Part shown: in pieces, positions 1 through 6,406 of the stretch
How the letters are laid out: each line of letters opens with the position of its first letter
Numbering within the stretch: position 1 is the first letter of the stretch
Source of the DNA: Bacteroidales bacterium
Lineage (GTDB): Bacteria; Bacteroidota; Bacteroidia; Bacteroidales; UBA4181
NCBI GenBank assembly: GCA_031259205.1
Contig: JAIRLS010000189.1
Coordinates: 1-9,014, forward strand
Length of the DNA: 9,014 bases
Direction: 5' to 3'
Notes under the pieces: model-generated
The model's database searches: none
What the model was told of the DNA's origin: nothing
The model's input: only the letters and a program-made list of their open reading frames with translations
Made by a program: the position numbers and the translations under genes

Positions 1-534
1 ACAACCCGCACGGGCTATTACCTGCGGAAGTACAACAACTGGAAATCCGGCCGCGACAACAGCGCCGACGGCGAGGTGCGCCTCTTCCGTTTGGCCGAAC
101 TGTACCTGAACTTCGCCGAATCGGCCAACCGCTCGGCCGGCCCGGACGTTGCCGTCAATCTGGGGAACGGCGTCTCCATGTCCGCCCGCGACGCCGTTAA
201 CGCCATCCGGTCTCGCGCCGGCATGCCGCCCTTCCCGGCCGGGATGACGCAGGACGCCTTTGAACAAAAGTACCGCAACGAGCGGCGCGTGGAACTGGCT
301 TTCGAGGAACACCGCTACTTCGACGTGCGCCGGTGGAAAATCCTCGAACAGTCGGAACGTTTCCTCACCGGTATGCGCATCACGCAGACCGGCGCCGGTT
401 TTAGCTATGAACGCATCGGCTTCGAACGGGCTTCGGGGATTGAAAAGTATTATTTCTACCCCCTCGACCAGACCGAAGTAAACAAAATGCAGGACCATAC
501 CGGCGTCAACTGGCAGAACCCCGGCTGGAATTAA
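1..534 (+). CDS. SusD/RagB-family outer-membrane glycan-binding lipoprotein, C-terminal part (5' end outside window)
   Basis: Reading frame 1 is open from the first base to the TAA at 532-534, giving the last 177 residues of a protein whose signal peptide and N-terminal half lie upstream. SusD-like lipoproteins sit on the cell surface, cap a SusC TonB-dependent transporter and bind the target glycan. The recognition motifs are those of the SusD/RagB C-terminal region: RLFRLAELYLNFAESAN at about fragment residues 26-42, then NAIRSRAGMPPF, then YRNERRVELAFEEHRYFDVRRW, then YYFYPLDQTEVNKM and a closing QNPGWN. The ATG or GTG codons inside the fragment are not starts, because homology extends left of them (GYYLRKYNNWKSG). 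The next gene begins 21 bases after the stop, so the two are very likely cotranscribed. The substrate cannot be read from this fragment. Family assignment is secure. Confidence 0.95.
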   Translation, partial: TTRTGYYLRKYNNWKSGRDNSADGEVRLFRLAELYLNFAESANRSAGPDVAVNLGNGVSMSARDAVNAIRSRAGMPPFPAGMTQDAFEQKYRNERRVELAFEEHRYFDVRRWKILEQSERFLTGMRITQTGAGFSYERIGFERASGIEKYYFYPLDQTEVNKMQDHTGVNWQNPGWN

Positions 535-555
535 AATTTTAAAAAAATAGAAATC

Positions 556-1950
556 ATGAAAACAAAAAGAACATTATGGCTTAGTTTGATGAGCGCAGCC
601 CTGCTTCTGGGGGCGTGCGACGATCCGATACCCTCGATAGAAGCGGAACGGTTCATGTACCTCTCCCTGACAGGCGCAAAGGAAATACCGGCCGTCAAAA
701 AGCTAAACTTGGAAAGTACGGCCGATACGGTGTTTTACATCACCATGGCCTACGGCGGGACGACGAACTATGAACAGGGCGACATTTCCGCTACGCTGGC
801 CGCAGACCTCTCGCTTGTGGATGCGTTCAACGCAGCGAACAACACCGACTACCGGCCGCTGCCGGAAGCCGCGCGGTCGTTCGACAAGACCGAACTCCGG
901 ATTATCAACGGTAAAAACAGGTCGGAAGAGCCGATAAAACTGACGATTCGTATCAACGCGCTCGACTTGAGCGTCGACCACCTGTTGCCGGTCACTGTCC
1001 GCTCCGTCAGCGGAGGCCTGCCGCTGAACGAGGAAATGAAAACCCTTTACCTCCTCTTTCAGGGCGACGTGGACGAGGATAATGGCAAAAACCTCTGGCA
1101 CACTTCAGGCGCTTCCTCGGAGTGGCAGACGTATGCCGCGGCGCTGGCCTACGACGGCAACCCCAATACCTACTGGCATTCCGACGCCGCCGGCACCCTG
1201 CCGCAATGGTTCGCCGTCAACATGGAAGGCTTCAAGCGCATCGACGGCTTCACGTGGGTCAATCGCTCCGACCCGGGGCAGGAAGCCCTGCCCAAACACG
1301 TGAAAATAGAAACCGGCATGAACGGCACGGAATGGACCGAAGCGCTCGACATACCCGAAATGGATAAGTCGCGCGTCATGCAGGTACTCCCGCTGGAGAG
1401 CACCGTAGTGGCCAAGTATTTCCGGATAACCGTGCTAAGCACTTGGAACGACGCATCGTATACGTATGTGGGCGAGGTGGACATCTATTCGGGCGAAGAG
1501 CCGGAGCCGGAACGGGAAATAGAGTGGGCAAAAAATACCTGGGAAATCGTTGATTACTCCAGCGATTGGCGCGCCAATAACGATATTTGGAATGTCGCAA
1601 GTACGATTGACGGGGATATCGGCAGGAGTTGGCACACCGACCCCACCGGCTCCCTGCCGCAGTGGTTTATCATCGACCTGAAGCAGAGTTTCATGATTCG
1701 TGGCTTCCTGCTCTGGAACAGACAGGAAGACCATGGCAGCGAACCTAAAAACATCGTCTTTGAAACGAGTAACGACGGGACGACGGACTGGAGGGTCTTG
1801 CTTGACGAACCGGAAATGAGTACTGCCTACAACCACGAACTGGACCTGCCGGCGACAAATCCGCAGAGAGGACGTTATCTCCGGGTGACCGTAAAATCAA
1901 ACTGGTCGGGTTATGGCTTTACTTATATCGCCGAACTGACCCTGTATTAA
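556..1950 (+). CDS. Surface lipoprotein with DUF1735 and two F5/8 type C (discoidin) domains
   Basis: A 464-residue probable surface glycan-binding protein of the PUL. Residues 1-21 form a lipoprotein signal (MKTKRT n-region, hydrophobic core, LLGAC lipobox, lipidated Cys21). Asp22-Asp23 directly after it resemble the acidic surface-export signal of Bacteroidetes lipoproteins. Residues about 30-170 match the DUF1735 (BT_3987-like N-terminal) pattern, including LSLVDAFNAANNTDYRPLP at 86-104. Two discoidin-like carbohydrate-binding modules follow, at about 180-312 and 325-464. They share the core AYDGNPNTYWHSD...LPQWFAVNM (198-223) and TIDGDIGRSWHTD...LPQWFIIDL (350-375), so the second is an internal duplication; an EEPEPERE linker joins them. 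No catalytic domain is visible, so a binding role is inferred. DUF1735 also occurs on GH18 endo-glycosidases, which makes an N-glycan or mucin-type substrate possible but unproven. The ATG at 556 is favoured by the signal peptide and the 21-base spacing. Confidence 0.9.
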   Translation: MKTKRTLWLSLMSAALLLGACDDPIPSIEAERFMYLSLTGAKEIPAVKKLNLESTADTVFYITMAYGGTTNYEQGDISATLAADLSLVDAFNAANNTDYRPLPEAARSFDKTELRIINGKNRSEEPIKLTIRINALDLSVDHLLPVTVRSVSGGLPLNEEMKTLYLLFQGDVDEDNGKNLWHTSGASSEWQTYAAALAYDGNPNTYWHSDAAGTLPQWFAVNMEGFKRIDGFTWVNRSDPGQEALPKHVKIETGMNGTEWTEALDIPEMDKSRVMQVLPLESTVVAKYFRITVLSTWNDASYTYVGEVDIYSGEEPEPEREIEWAKNTWEIVDYSSDWRANNDIWNVASTIDGDIGRSWHTDPTGSLPQWFIIDLKQSFMIRGFLLWNRQEDHGSEPKNIVFETSNDGTTDWRVLLDEPEMSTAYNHELDLPATNPQRGRYLRVTVKSNWSGYGFTYIAELTLY

Positions 1951-2066
1951 ACGATGGAGGACAGGGGAAAGACATCAGAAATTCCCTGAACGACATGCAC
2001 TTTGAACAGGAATCATCACTCAAAACTTCAGTTTAATTTCTAATTTTTTAATAACAAATAAATAAA

Positions 2067-3665
2067 TTGAAAACTAAATTTAAACAAGCCCTTATGATTG
2101 TTGCAGTCATATTTTGGGGAACGTCTTGCGACGCCGAAGACAAACCGGAAAGCCGGATTGCAACGGATGTGACCTCCTTGACCTTCGAACAGGAAGGAGG
2201 CAGTTTGCAACTTGCAGTTCGATCCAACACGGACTGGACGATAGACAAAAGCGGTTGCGCGTGGGTAACGGTGAATACGCTGGCCGGCTCAGGCAACCAG
2301 ACCATCACCGTCACTGCGCCAAAAAATACGGAGACGTACCGCACGGGCCAAATCGTCCTGCGTGCAGGCGACAAATCTAAAGAGGTGAACATCGCACAGT
2401 ATTCGGACGAACAACCATCCTCCGACCGTCTGTCGGACGTTTCGGGTAAGCAGATTGACATACTCGGCTGGTGGGGTATACGCGCCGGTAGTGCGGCTGC
2501 CATTCATCAAGACATGGCGGACGCCGGATTTACCGTCAATATGGCCGTTGATTTGGTCGGCGAGCTGGCCTCTGTCTTTGCTGACGGTACGGAACGGTTT
2601 TTCAGCCTGATGGATGCGACGGCTGCCGTCAATATGAAAACAATGGTCAGCGACTTCGTATTCGATTATCTTTCAGGGACAGACATTGACCGTCTAAAAT
2701 CGCATCCCGCTCTTTTCGGCTATTTCATTCATGACGAACCTCGCCAAAGCGATTTCCCGGAGATGACGGCAAGGGTAAACAAAGTACAGGCCCTGGATAG
2801 CGCACATCCGTGCTACATCAATCTGGCGCCCTGCTTGTACTGTGCGGACGCTACGCCCGACAGCTGGATGCCGGAGCTGTCGTGCGGCCCTGCGTTTCCG
2901 GAGCCGTCGCCGTGCGTGCGGTTTGTACAAAAGTTCATTCGGGACGTACCCGTACCGATACTTTCTTTCGACATGTACCCGATATGGCAAAATACCGTCA
3001 CGCGGAAGCGTGAATTGCAGGTTCGCTGGTATTATACGCTGGAGGTGATGTCGTCCGAGGCGAGGAAGGCAGGTAAACCATTATGGGCGTTTGCGCTGTC
3101 CACGGCACACAAGAATTTTGAATTTCCATACCCGCTTCCTACGCTCAACGATATTCGTTTGCAGGTGTACAGCGATTTGGCATACGGCGCGCAATGTATC
3201 CAGTACTTCACTTACGCTCATGTGGCTAACGATGGTTGGCAGGCGCCTACAGGCCCAAACGGGGAAAAACAAGAAACCTGGTACATCATAAAAGAGGTGA
3301 ACGAAGAAATTAAGGCGCTGTCGCCGGTATTCCTGAACGCTACGGTAGAATGGATAGCACACACGGGCGAGATTCCCGCCGGCTGCACGGCGCTGGACGT
3401 ATCGAAACTGCCTTCGGTATTCCATTCCCTGAACATTGACGGAGGAAAAGGCGCTTTGGTTTCGCTGATGAAAAAGGGGAACGACCACTTTCTGGTGATT
3501 GTCAACCACGACATCAACGAAGTCATCACCGTACAGGCATCGGGAACGCCGGATTTACGTCGCGTCAAAAAAGACGGTTCCGTCGTTATCGCTGACAACC
3601 GGATTCACACCGTCATGCCGGGCGACGTACTGATTTATTTCTGGAAACAGGACGGATCACTGTAA
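2067..3665 (+). CDS. BACON-domain lipoprotein with TIM-barrel glycoside-hydrolase-like domain, unassigned family
   Basis: A 532-residue lipoprotein. The TTG start at 2067 is chosen because it gives a basic n-region KTKFK, closely like the preceding gene's MKTKRT, before the hydrophobic core and WGTSC lipobox (Cys21). The next ATG (2094) would remove every basic residue; an in-frame stop lies at 2052. Residues about 31-112 fit a BACON domain (SLTFEQEGGS, SNTDWTI, ending VNIAQYS), a Bacteroidetes carbohydrate- or mucin-associated beta-sandwich. Residues about 128-420 read like a (beta/alpha)8 glycosidase: DILGWWG, then LFGYFIHDEP at 216-225 with a likely catalytic Asp223-Glu224, then ILSFDMYPIW (298-307), LWAFALST (339-346) and CIQYFTYAH (377-385). 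Residues about 428-530 look like a C-terminal beta-sandwich. I cannot name a GH family or substrate. The 116 bases before the gene hold no clear promoter, so it probably belongs to the PUL operon. Confidence 0.85.
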   Translation: MKTKFKQALMIVAVIFWGTSCDAEDKPESRIATDVTSLTFEQEGGSLQLAVRSNTDWTIDKSGCAWVTVNTLAGSGNQTITVTAPKNTETYRTGQIVLRAGDKSKEVNIAQYSDEQPSSDRLSDVSGKQIDILGWWGIRAGSAAAIHQDMADAGFTVNMAVDLVGELASVFADGTERFFSLMDATAAVNMKTMVSDFVFDYLSGTDIDRLKSHPALFGYFIHDEPRQSDFPEMTARVNKVQALDSAHPCYINLAPCLYCADATPDSWMPELSCGPAFPEPSPCVRFVQKFIRDVPVPILSFDMYPIWQNTVTRKRELQVRWYYTLEVMSSEARKAGKPLWAFALSTAHKNFEFPYPLPTLNDIRLQVYSDLAYGAQCIQYFTYAHVANDGWQAPTGPNGEKQETWYIIKEVNEEIKALSPVFLNATVEWIAHTGEIPAGCTALDVSKLPSVFHSLNIDGGKGALVSLMKKGNDHFLVIVNHDINEVITVQASGTPDLRRVKKDGSVVIADNRIHTVMPGDVLIYFWKQDGSL

Positions 3666-3667
3666 CA

Positions 3668-3900
3668 GGGCGCGTATTTGACGTCCGGCATTTCTGTACC
3701 CACGACGGACAGGAAATACGGACGACGGTTTGCCGAAAGGGTATTCTTTGCGTTGCGCATACTACGCCCATTCAAACGGCGGCATGACACTTTCGGGCGG
3801 CGAAGCGCTGATGCCGCCCGAATTTTCATTGGCATTGCTGAAGGCAGCCCACAAAAATGAAATACATACCGCTATTGAAACGTCGGGGGGGCGGACGTAA
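3668..3900 (+). pseudogene. Decayed remnant of a radical-SAM glycyl-radical-enzyme activase (PflA-like)
   Basis: Two frames together spell a broken activase. Frame 2 from 3668 reads GRVFDVRHFCTHDGQEIRTTV, like the family N-terminus G-R-(I/V)-F-D...HDGPGIRTTV. It is lost at about 3728-3731; frame 1 then carries LPKGYSLRCAYYAHSNGG and, from 3778, GGMTLSGGEALMPPEFSLALL followed by KAAHKNEIHTAIETSG, before a TAA at 3898-3900. In the family the cluster motif is KGCxxxCxxC; here it reads KGYSLRCAYY, so the first and third Cys are Tyr (codons TAT and TAC, one G-to-A step from Cys codons). The stretch that should separate the cluster from GGxTLSGGE is missing, and so is everything after ETSG. Frame 2 itself ends in TGA at 3785-3787. 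The product cannot be functional. The remnant begins two bases after the BACON gene's stop, which suggests that a deletion joined the two. The parent enzyme's partner is not present. Confidence 0.8.
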
Positions 3901-3906
3901 AAAGGA

Positions 3907-4020
3907 TTGGCATTGCTAACTATATATAGATTTTGATAAGACAAAGAACACAAATAGTTGAATTTTACACATATAAATTGGGCAAAAAGCAGAAAAGCTA
4001 TACTTAATTAGCAATGCCAA
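3907..4020. repeat. AT-rich block bounded by 13-bp perfect inverted repeats
   Basis: TTGGCATTGCTAA at 3907-3919 is matched by its exact reverse complement TTAGCAATGCCAA at 4008-4020. They enclose 88 bases that are strongly AT-rich and hold no convincing reading frame. A third, direct copy of ATTGGCATTGCT lies at 3828-3839, inside the activase remnant, and matches 3906-3917. AAAAGGA adjoins the left repeat (3900-3906) and recurs at 4026-4032, five bases beyond the right one, so a target duplication is suggested but not clean. The block could be a small non-autonomous mobile element (MITE-like), a recombination scar, or a structured transcript end. No transposase is nearby. Confidence 0.5.
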
Positions 4021-4300
4021 AAATCAAAAGGAACACCATAAAAAACAGAGTTATATAGAAGAATATGATGGATATGTCAAATTTTATCAACAAACCATTA
4101 ACAAAACAACAAATGAATAATAAGCAAATAAGGTTGGCGGGTGTGTGTTGCCATGCTTTGCTACTAAGGTTGTTTTGCTGTTTAAATAAGGTGGAAACAG
4201 GCTTTTATTTTTCGACCGGAAAACTACCCGCAAAGAATATTCAAATATCGCAAACATCAAAATTGTTTTCACACCATTTCCGGTAGAACCAAAAATAAAA

Positions 4301-4330
4301 AGAGGGTGACTCGGTTTTGAGACAGCCCCC
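4301..4330. repeat. Possible insertion-sequence end or weak hairpin
   Basis: The reverse complement begins GGGGGCTGTCTCAAAACC, which resembles the GGGCTGTCTCAAAA-type terminal inverted repeats I associate with some IS1182-like elements. The same bases can also fold into an interrupted hairpin (GGGTGACTC against GAGACAGCCC). No second end and no transposase fragment were found nearby, so this would be a solo remnant. The assignment rests on memory of a short motif only. Confidence 0.3.
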
Positions 4331-4365
4331 ATTGTCAATCGCCTGCCCGTCAAGTCCTTGAGGGA

Positions 4366-4401
4366 CGACACTTTATTAAATCGGTTAATAAAGTATTGTC
4401 G
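4366..4401. repeat. Strong hairpin with 10-bp perfect stem
   Basis: ACTTTATTAA (4370-4379) and TTAATAAAGT (4385-4394) form a perfect 10-bp stem around the 5-base loop ATCGG. The stem is extended by CGAC (4366-4369) pairing with GTCG (4398-4401) across a 3-base bulge. No U-run follows on either side, so it is not a classical intrinsic terminator. It may be part of the adjoining palindromic repeat. Confidence 0.55.
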
Positions 4402-4424
4402 CTGCGCGACTTTGCGGCAAAAAC

Positions 4425-4499
4425 GTCGTTCGTCATTATAACTGCAAGGAACGAAGCAAGAAGTAATTCATCTCTTCATGTTCGCAAAGACGATGCGAC
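4425..4499. repeat. Degenerate palindromic dispersed-type repeat (REP-like)
   Basis: The left end GTCGTTCGTCATT (from 4425) and the right end, read on the other strand as GTCGCATCGTCTTT (4499 back to 4486), are imperfect inverted copies. The interior GGAACGAAGCAAG (4448-4460) resembles the CGTCATTGCGAGGAACGAAGCAAT class of dispersed intergenic repeats seen in many bacterial genomes. A further inverted pair, ATTGTCGC (4395-4402) and GCGACAAT (4495-4502), spans the same region. The copy is decayed. Counting copies in the genome would settle whether it is truly dispersed. Confidence 0.45.
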
Positions 4500-4529
4500 A
4501 ATTGGAAATGCCCCCGTATCATTCATAAT

Positions 4530-4561
4530 TTTGGAAATCTTACGATAATCATGTAAATTTG
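4530..4561 (+). promoter_or_regulatory. Bacteroidetes-type promoter for the thiC-thiH unit
   Basis: TTTG at 4530-4533 and TAAATTTG at 4554-4561 are separated by exactly 20 bases. This matches the Bacteroidetes sigma-ABfr consensus (-33 TTTG, -7 TAnnTTTG, spacing about 19-21). Transcription would begin within about the next ten bases, directly in front of the TPP riboswitch, as expected for its leader. Confidence 0.8.
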
Positions 4562-4571
4562 CGCCGTAAAT

Positions 4572-4648
4572 ACCGTCAAGGGGTGTCCGTGCAGGACTGA
4601 GATTACACCCTTAATACCTGATGCGGGTAATGCCGTCGTAGGAATGAT
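4572..4648 (+). ncRNA. TPP riboswitch (THI box) controlling thiC-thiH
   Basis: The conserved THI-box elements occur in order. GGGTGT (4581-4586) pairs with ACACCC (4605-4610). CTGAGA (4597-4602) is the thiamin-pyrimidine-sensing core. ACCTGATGCGGGTAATGCC (4616-4634) is the pyrophosphate-sensing arm, and CGTAGGAA (4637-4644) closes it. The aptamer binds thiamin pyrophosphate and lowers expression of the genes behind it. Only about 50 bases separate it from the thiC ATG and I see no hairpin-plus-U-run terminator there, so control of translation initiation is more likely than termination; that is inference. The outer ends of the element are approximate. Confidence 0.95.
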
Positions 4649-4698
4649 AGGAATCTCTTTTGACTGCGGACGCCGTTGATACGTTCATTTCAAAAACG

Positions 4699-6390
4699 AT
4701 GAATACAAGTCCTAAAATAAGTTATCCGGCGTCGGAAAAGATTTATGTGTCCGGAAAGAGTAATGATATCAGGGTAGGAATGCGCCGGATAAGCCTGACG
4801 GATACCGTTTCCGTCGAACATGGAGAGGAGAAGCGCGAGCGGAACCCGCCGGTAGTGGTGTACGATACCAGCGGCCCCTATTCCGACACTGCCGCCGCTG
4901 TTGATATTGCCGGGGGGCTTCCCCGCTTGCGCGAAGCGTGGATTGCCGGCAGAGGCGACACGGAACAACTGTCGCACTTTTCGTCCCGCTATGCCGACGA
5001 ACGACTGACCGACCACAGGTTGGACGGCCTGCGTTTTCCGGTCGTCCATTTTCCGCGTCGCGCCCGACCGGGCAAGACCGTCACGCAGATGTTCCATGCC
5101 CGTCGGGGCGTGATTACACCCGAAATGGAATATGTGGCCATTCGTGAAAACATGTTGAACGAGGAAGCAGGCATTTCCACTCACATCACGCCCGAATTTG
5201 TCCGCGAGGAAGTGGCTGCCGGACGCGCCGTTATCCCTGCCAACCCCAATCATCCGGAATCCGAACCGATGATTATCGGCGCTCGCTTTCTGGTCAAAAT
5301 CAACGCCAATATCGGTAATTCCGCCCTGTCGTCGGGGATAGACGAAGAAGTGGAAAAAGCGATATGGAGTTGCCGGTGGGGAGGAGATACGCTCATGGAT
5401 TTGTCAACAGGCGACCACATCCACGAAACGCGGGAATGGATCGTGCGCAACCTGCCTGTCCCGATAGGCACCGTACCGGTGTATCAGACGCTGGAAAAGG
5501 TAAACGGCGAAATATCCGCATTGACATGGGACGTCTACCGCGATACGCTTATCGAACAGTGCGAACAGGGCGTCGATTATTTTACCATCCATGCCGGATT
5601 GCTACAAGCACACCTGCCGTTGGCGAAATCCCGGACAACAGGCATTGTGTCGCGCGGCGGTTCAATTATTGCCAACTGGATGACCTTGCACGGAAAGGAA
5701 AACTTTTTCTACACCCGTTTCGAGGAGATATGCGAAATTTTGAAGCAGTACGATGTGGCGGTATCGCTGGGCGACGGGTTGCGTCCCGGATGCATCCGCG
5801 ACGCCAACGACGCCGCACAGTTTGCCGAATTGTCGGTGTTGGGCGAACTGACGCAGACAGCGTGGAAACATCACGTACAGGTATTGATAGAAGGGCCGGG
5901 GCATGTCCCCATGCACCACATCCGCGCCAACATGGACGAACAGATAAAACACTGTCACGGCGCTCCTTTCTATACCTTGGGGCCTCTTACCACCGACATA
6001 GCGCCGGGTTACGACCACATCACTTCCGCCATCGGCGCGGCACAAATCGCATGGTACGGCACGGCCATGATTTGCTACGTAACGCCCAAAGAACATCTGG
6101 GACTGCCCGACAAGGAAGACGTCCGCGCCGGGGTCGTCGCCTACAAAATCGCCGCACATGCCGCCGATCTTGCCAAAGGACATCCCGGAGTACACCTGCG
6201 GGACAACGCCTTGAGCAAAGCCCGCTTCGACTTCCGCTGGAAAGACCAGTTTAACCTGTCGCTTGATCCGGAAAAAGCGCTGGAATATTATCGCGCAAGC
6301 CGCATCAACGGCGAAAACGACCACTGTACCATGTGCGGGCCCCATTTCTGCGCAATGAAACTGTCCAAACAATGTATGATTGACCGTTAA
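4699..6390 (+). CDS. thiC: Phosphomethylpyrimidine synthase (HMP-P synthase)
   Basis: ThiC is a cytosolic radical-SAM enzyme that rearranges 5-aminoimidazole ribotide into 4-amino-5-hydroxymethyl-2-methylpyrimidine phosphate, the pyrimidine half of thiamin. The 563-residue reading from ATG 4699 (MNTSPKISYPASEKIYVSG) has the length of ThiC proteins without the long N-terminal extension. Recognisable conserved stretches include TQMFHARRGVITPEMEY, LVKINANIGNSA, WGGDTLMDLSTG, RGGSIIANWM, SLGDGLRPGC, IEGPGHVPMHHI and TLGPLTTDIAPGYDHITSAI. The unusual C-terminal 4Fe-4S motif CxxCxxxxC is intact (Cys543, Cys546, Cys551, within CTMCGPHFC). A longer frame from TTG 4660 is possible, but its 13 extra residues are unlike the family and would sit against the riboswitch, so the ATG is preferred. 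It is regulated by the upstream TPP riboswitch, and thiH follows after 16 bases. Confidence 0.98.
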   Translation: MNTSPKISYPASEKIYVSGKSNDIRVGMRRISLTDTVSVEHGEEKRERNPPVVVYDTSGPYSDTAAAVDIAGGLPRLREAWIAGRGDTEQLSHFSSRYADERLTDHRLDGLRFPVVHFPRRARPGKTVTQMFHARRGVITPEMEYVAIRENMLNEEAGISTHITPEFVREEVAAGRAVIPANPNHPESEPMIIGARFLVKINANIGNSALSSGIDEEVEKAIWSCRWGGDTLMDLSTGDHIHETREWIVRNLPVPIGTVPVYQTLEKVNGEISALTWDVYRDTLIEQCEQGVDYFTIHAGLLQAHLPLAKSRTTGIVSRGGSIIANWMTLHGKENFFYTRFEEICEILKQYDVAVSLGDGLRPGCIRDANDAAQFAELSVLGELTQTAWKHHVQVLIEGPGHVPMHHIRANMDEQIKHCHGAPFYTLGPLTTDIAPGYDHITSAIGAAQIAWYGTAMICYVTPKEHLGLPDKEDVRAGVVAYKIAAHAADLAKGHPGVHLRDNALSKARFDFRWKDQFNLSLDPEKALEYYRASRINGENDHCTMCGPHFCAMKLSKQCMIDR

Positions 6391-6406
6391 AACGGGGATG
6401 ACGAAT

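Larger units (their letters stand above)
4021..4529. other. Intergenic decay zone without a supported gene
   Basis: About 500 bases between the inverted-repeat block and the thiC promoter. The left part (to about 4290) is AT-rich and contains only a 73-codon frame (4065-4286) whose translation has no family resemblance and no sensible composition. The right part holds a possible insertion-sequence end, a 10-bp hairpin and a degenerate palindromic repeat, listed separately. No RNA gene was recognised. Composition and the accumulation of broken repeats are consistent with a site that has received and lost mobile DNA. Confidence 0.6.

Noticed and set aside
3678..3860. A 60-codon + strand frame over the activase remnant
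   Set aside because: The third frame shows no homology pattern, while the other two frames carry the activase motifs.
4065..4286. A 73-codon + strand frame in the intergenic zone
   Set aside because: It lies in AT-rich DNA, has no family resemblance or promoter, and its composition looks random.
4087..4371. A 94-codon - strand frame in the intergenic zone
   Set aside because: Its start comes from the repeat and IS-end-like sequence, and its translation resembles no protein.
4660..4698. A longer thiC reading from TTG 4660
   Set aside because: The 13 added residues are unlike ThiC N-termini and the codon lies close behind the riboswitch; ATG 4699 gives the expected protein.
5364..6254. Long + strand frame (296 codons) inside thiC
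   Set aside because: It is out of frame with thiC and very rich in Arg, typical of a shifted reading of a real gene.
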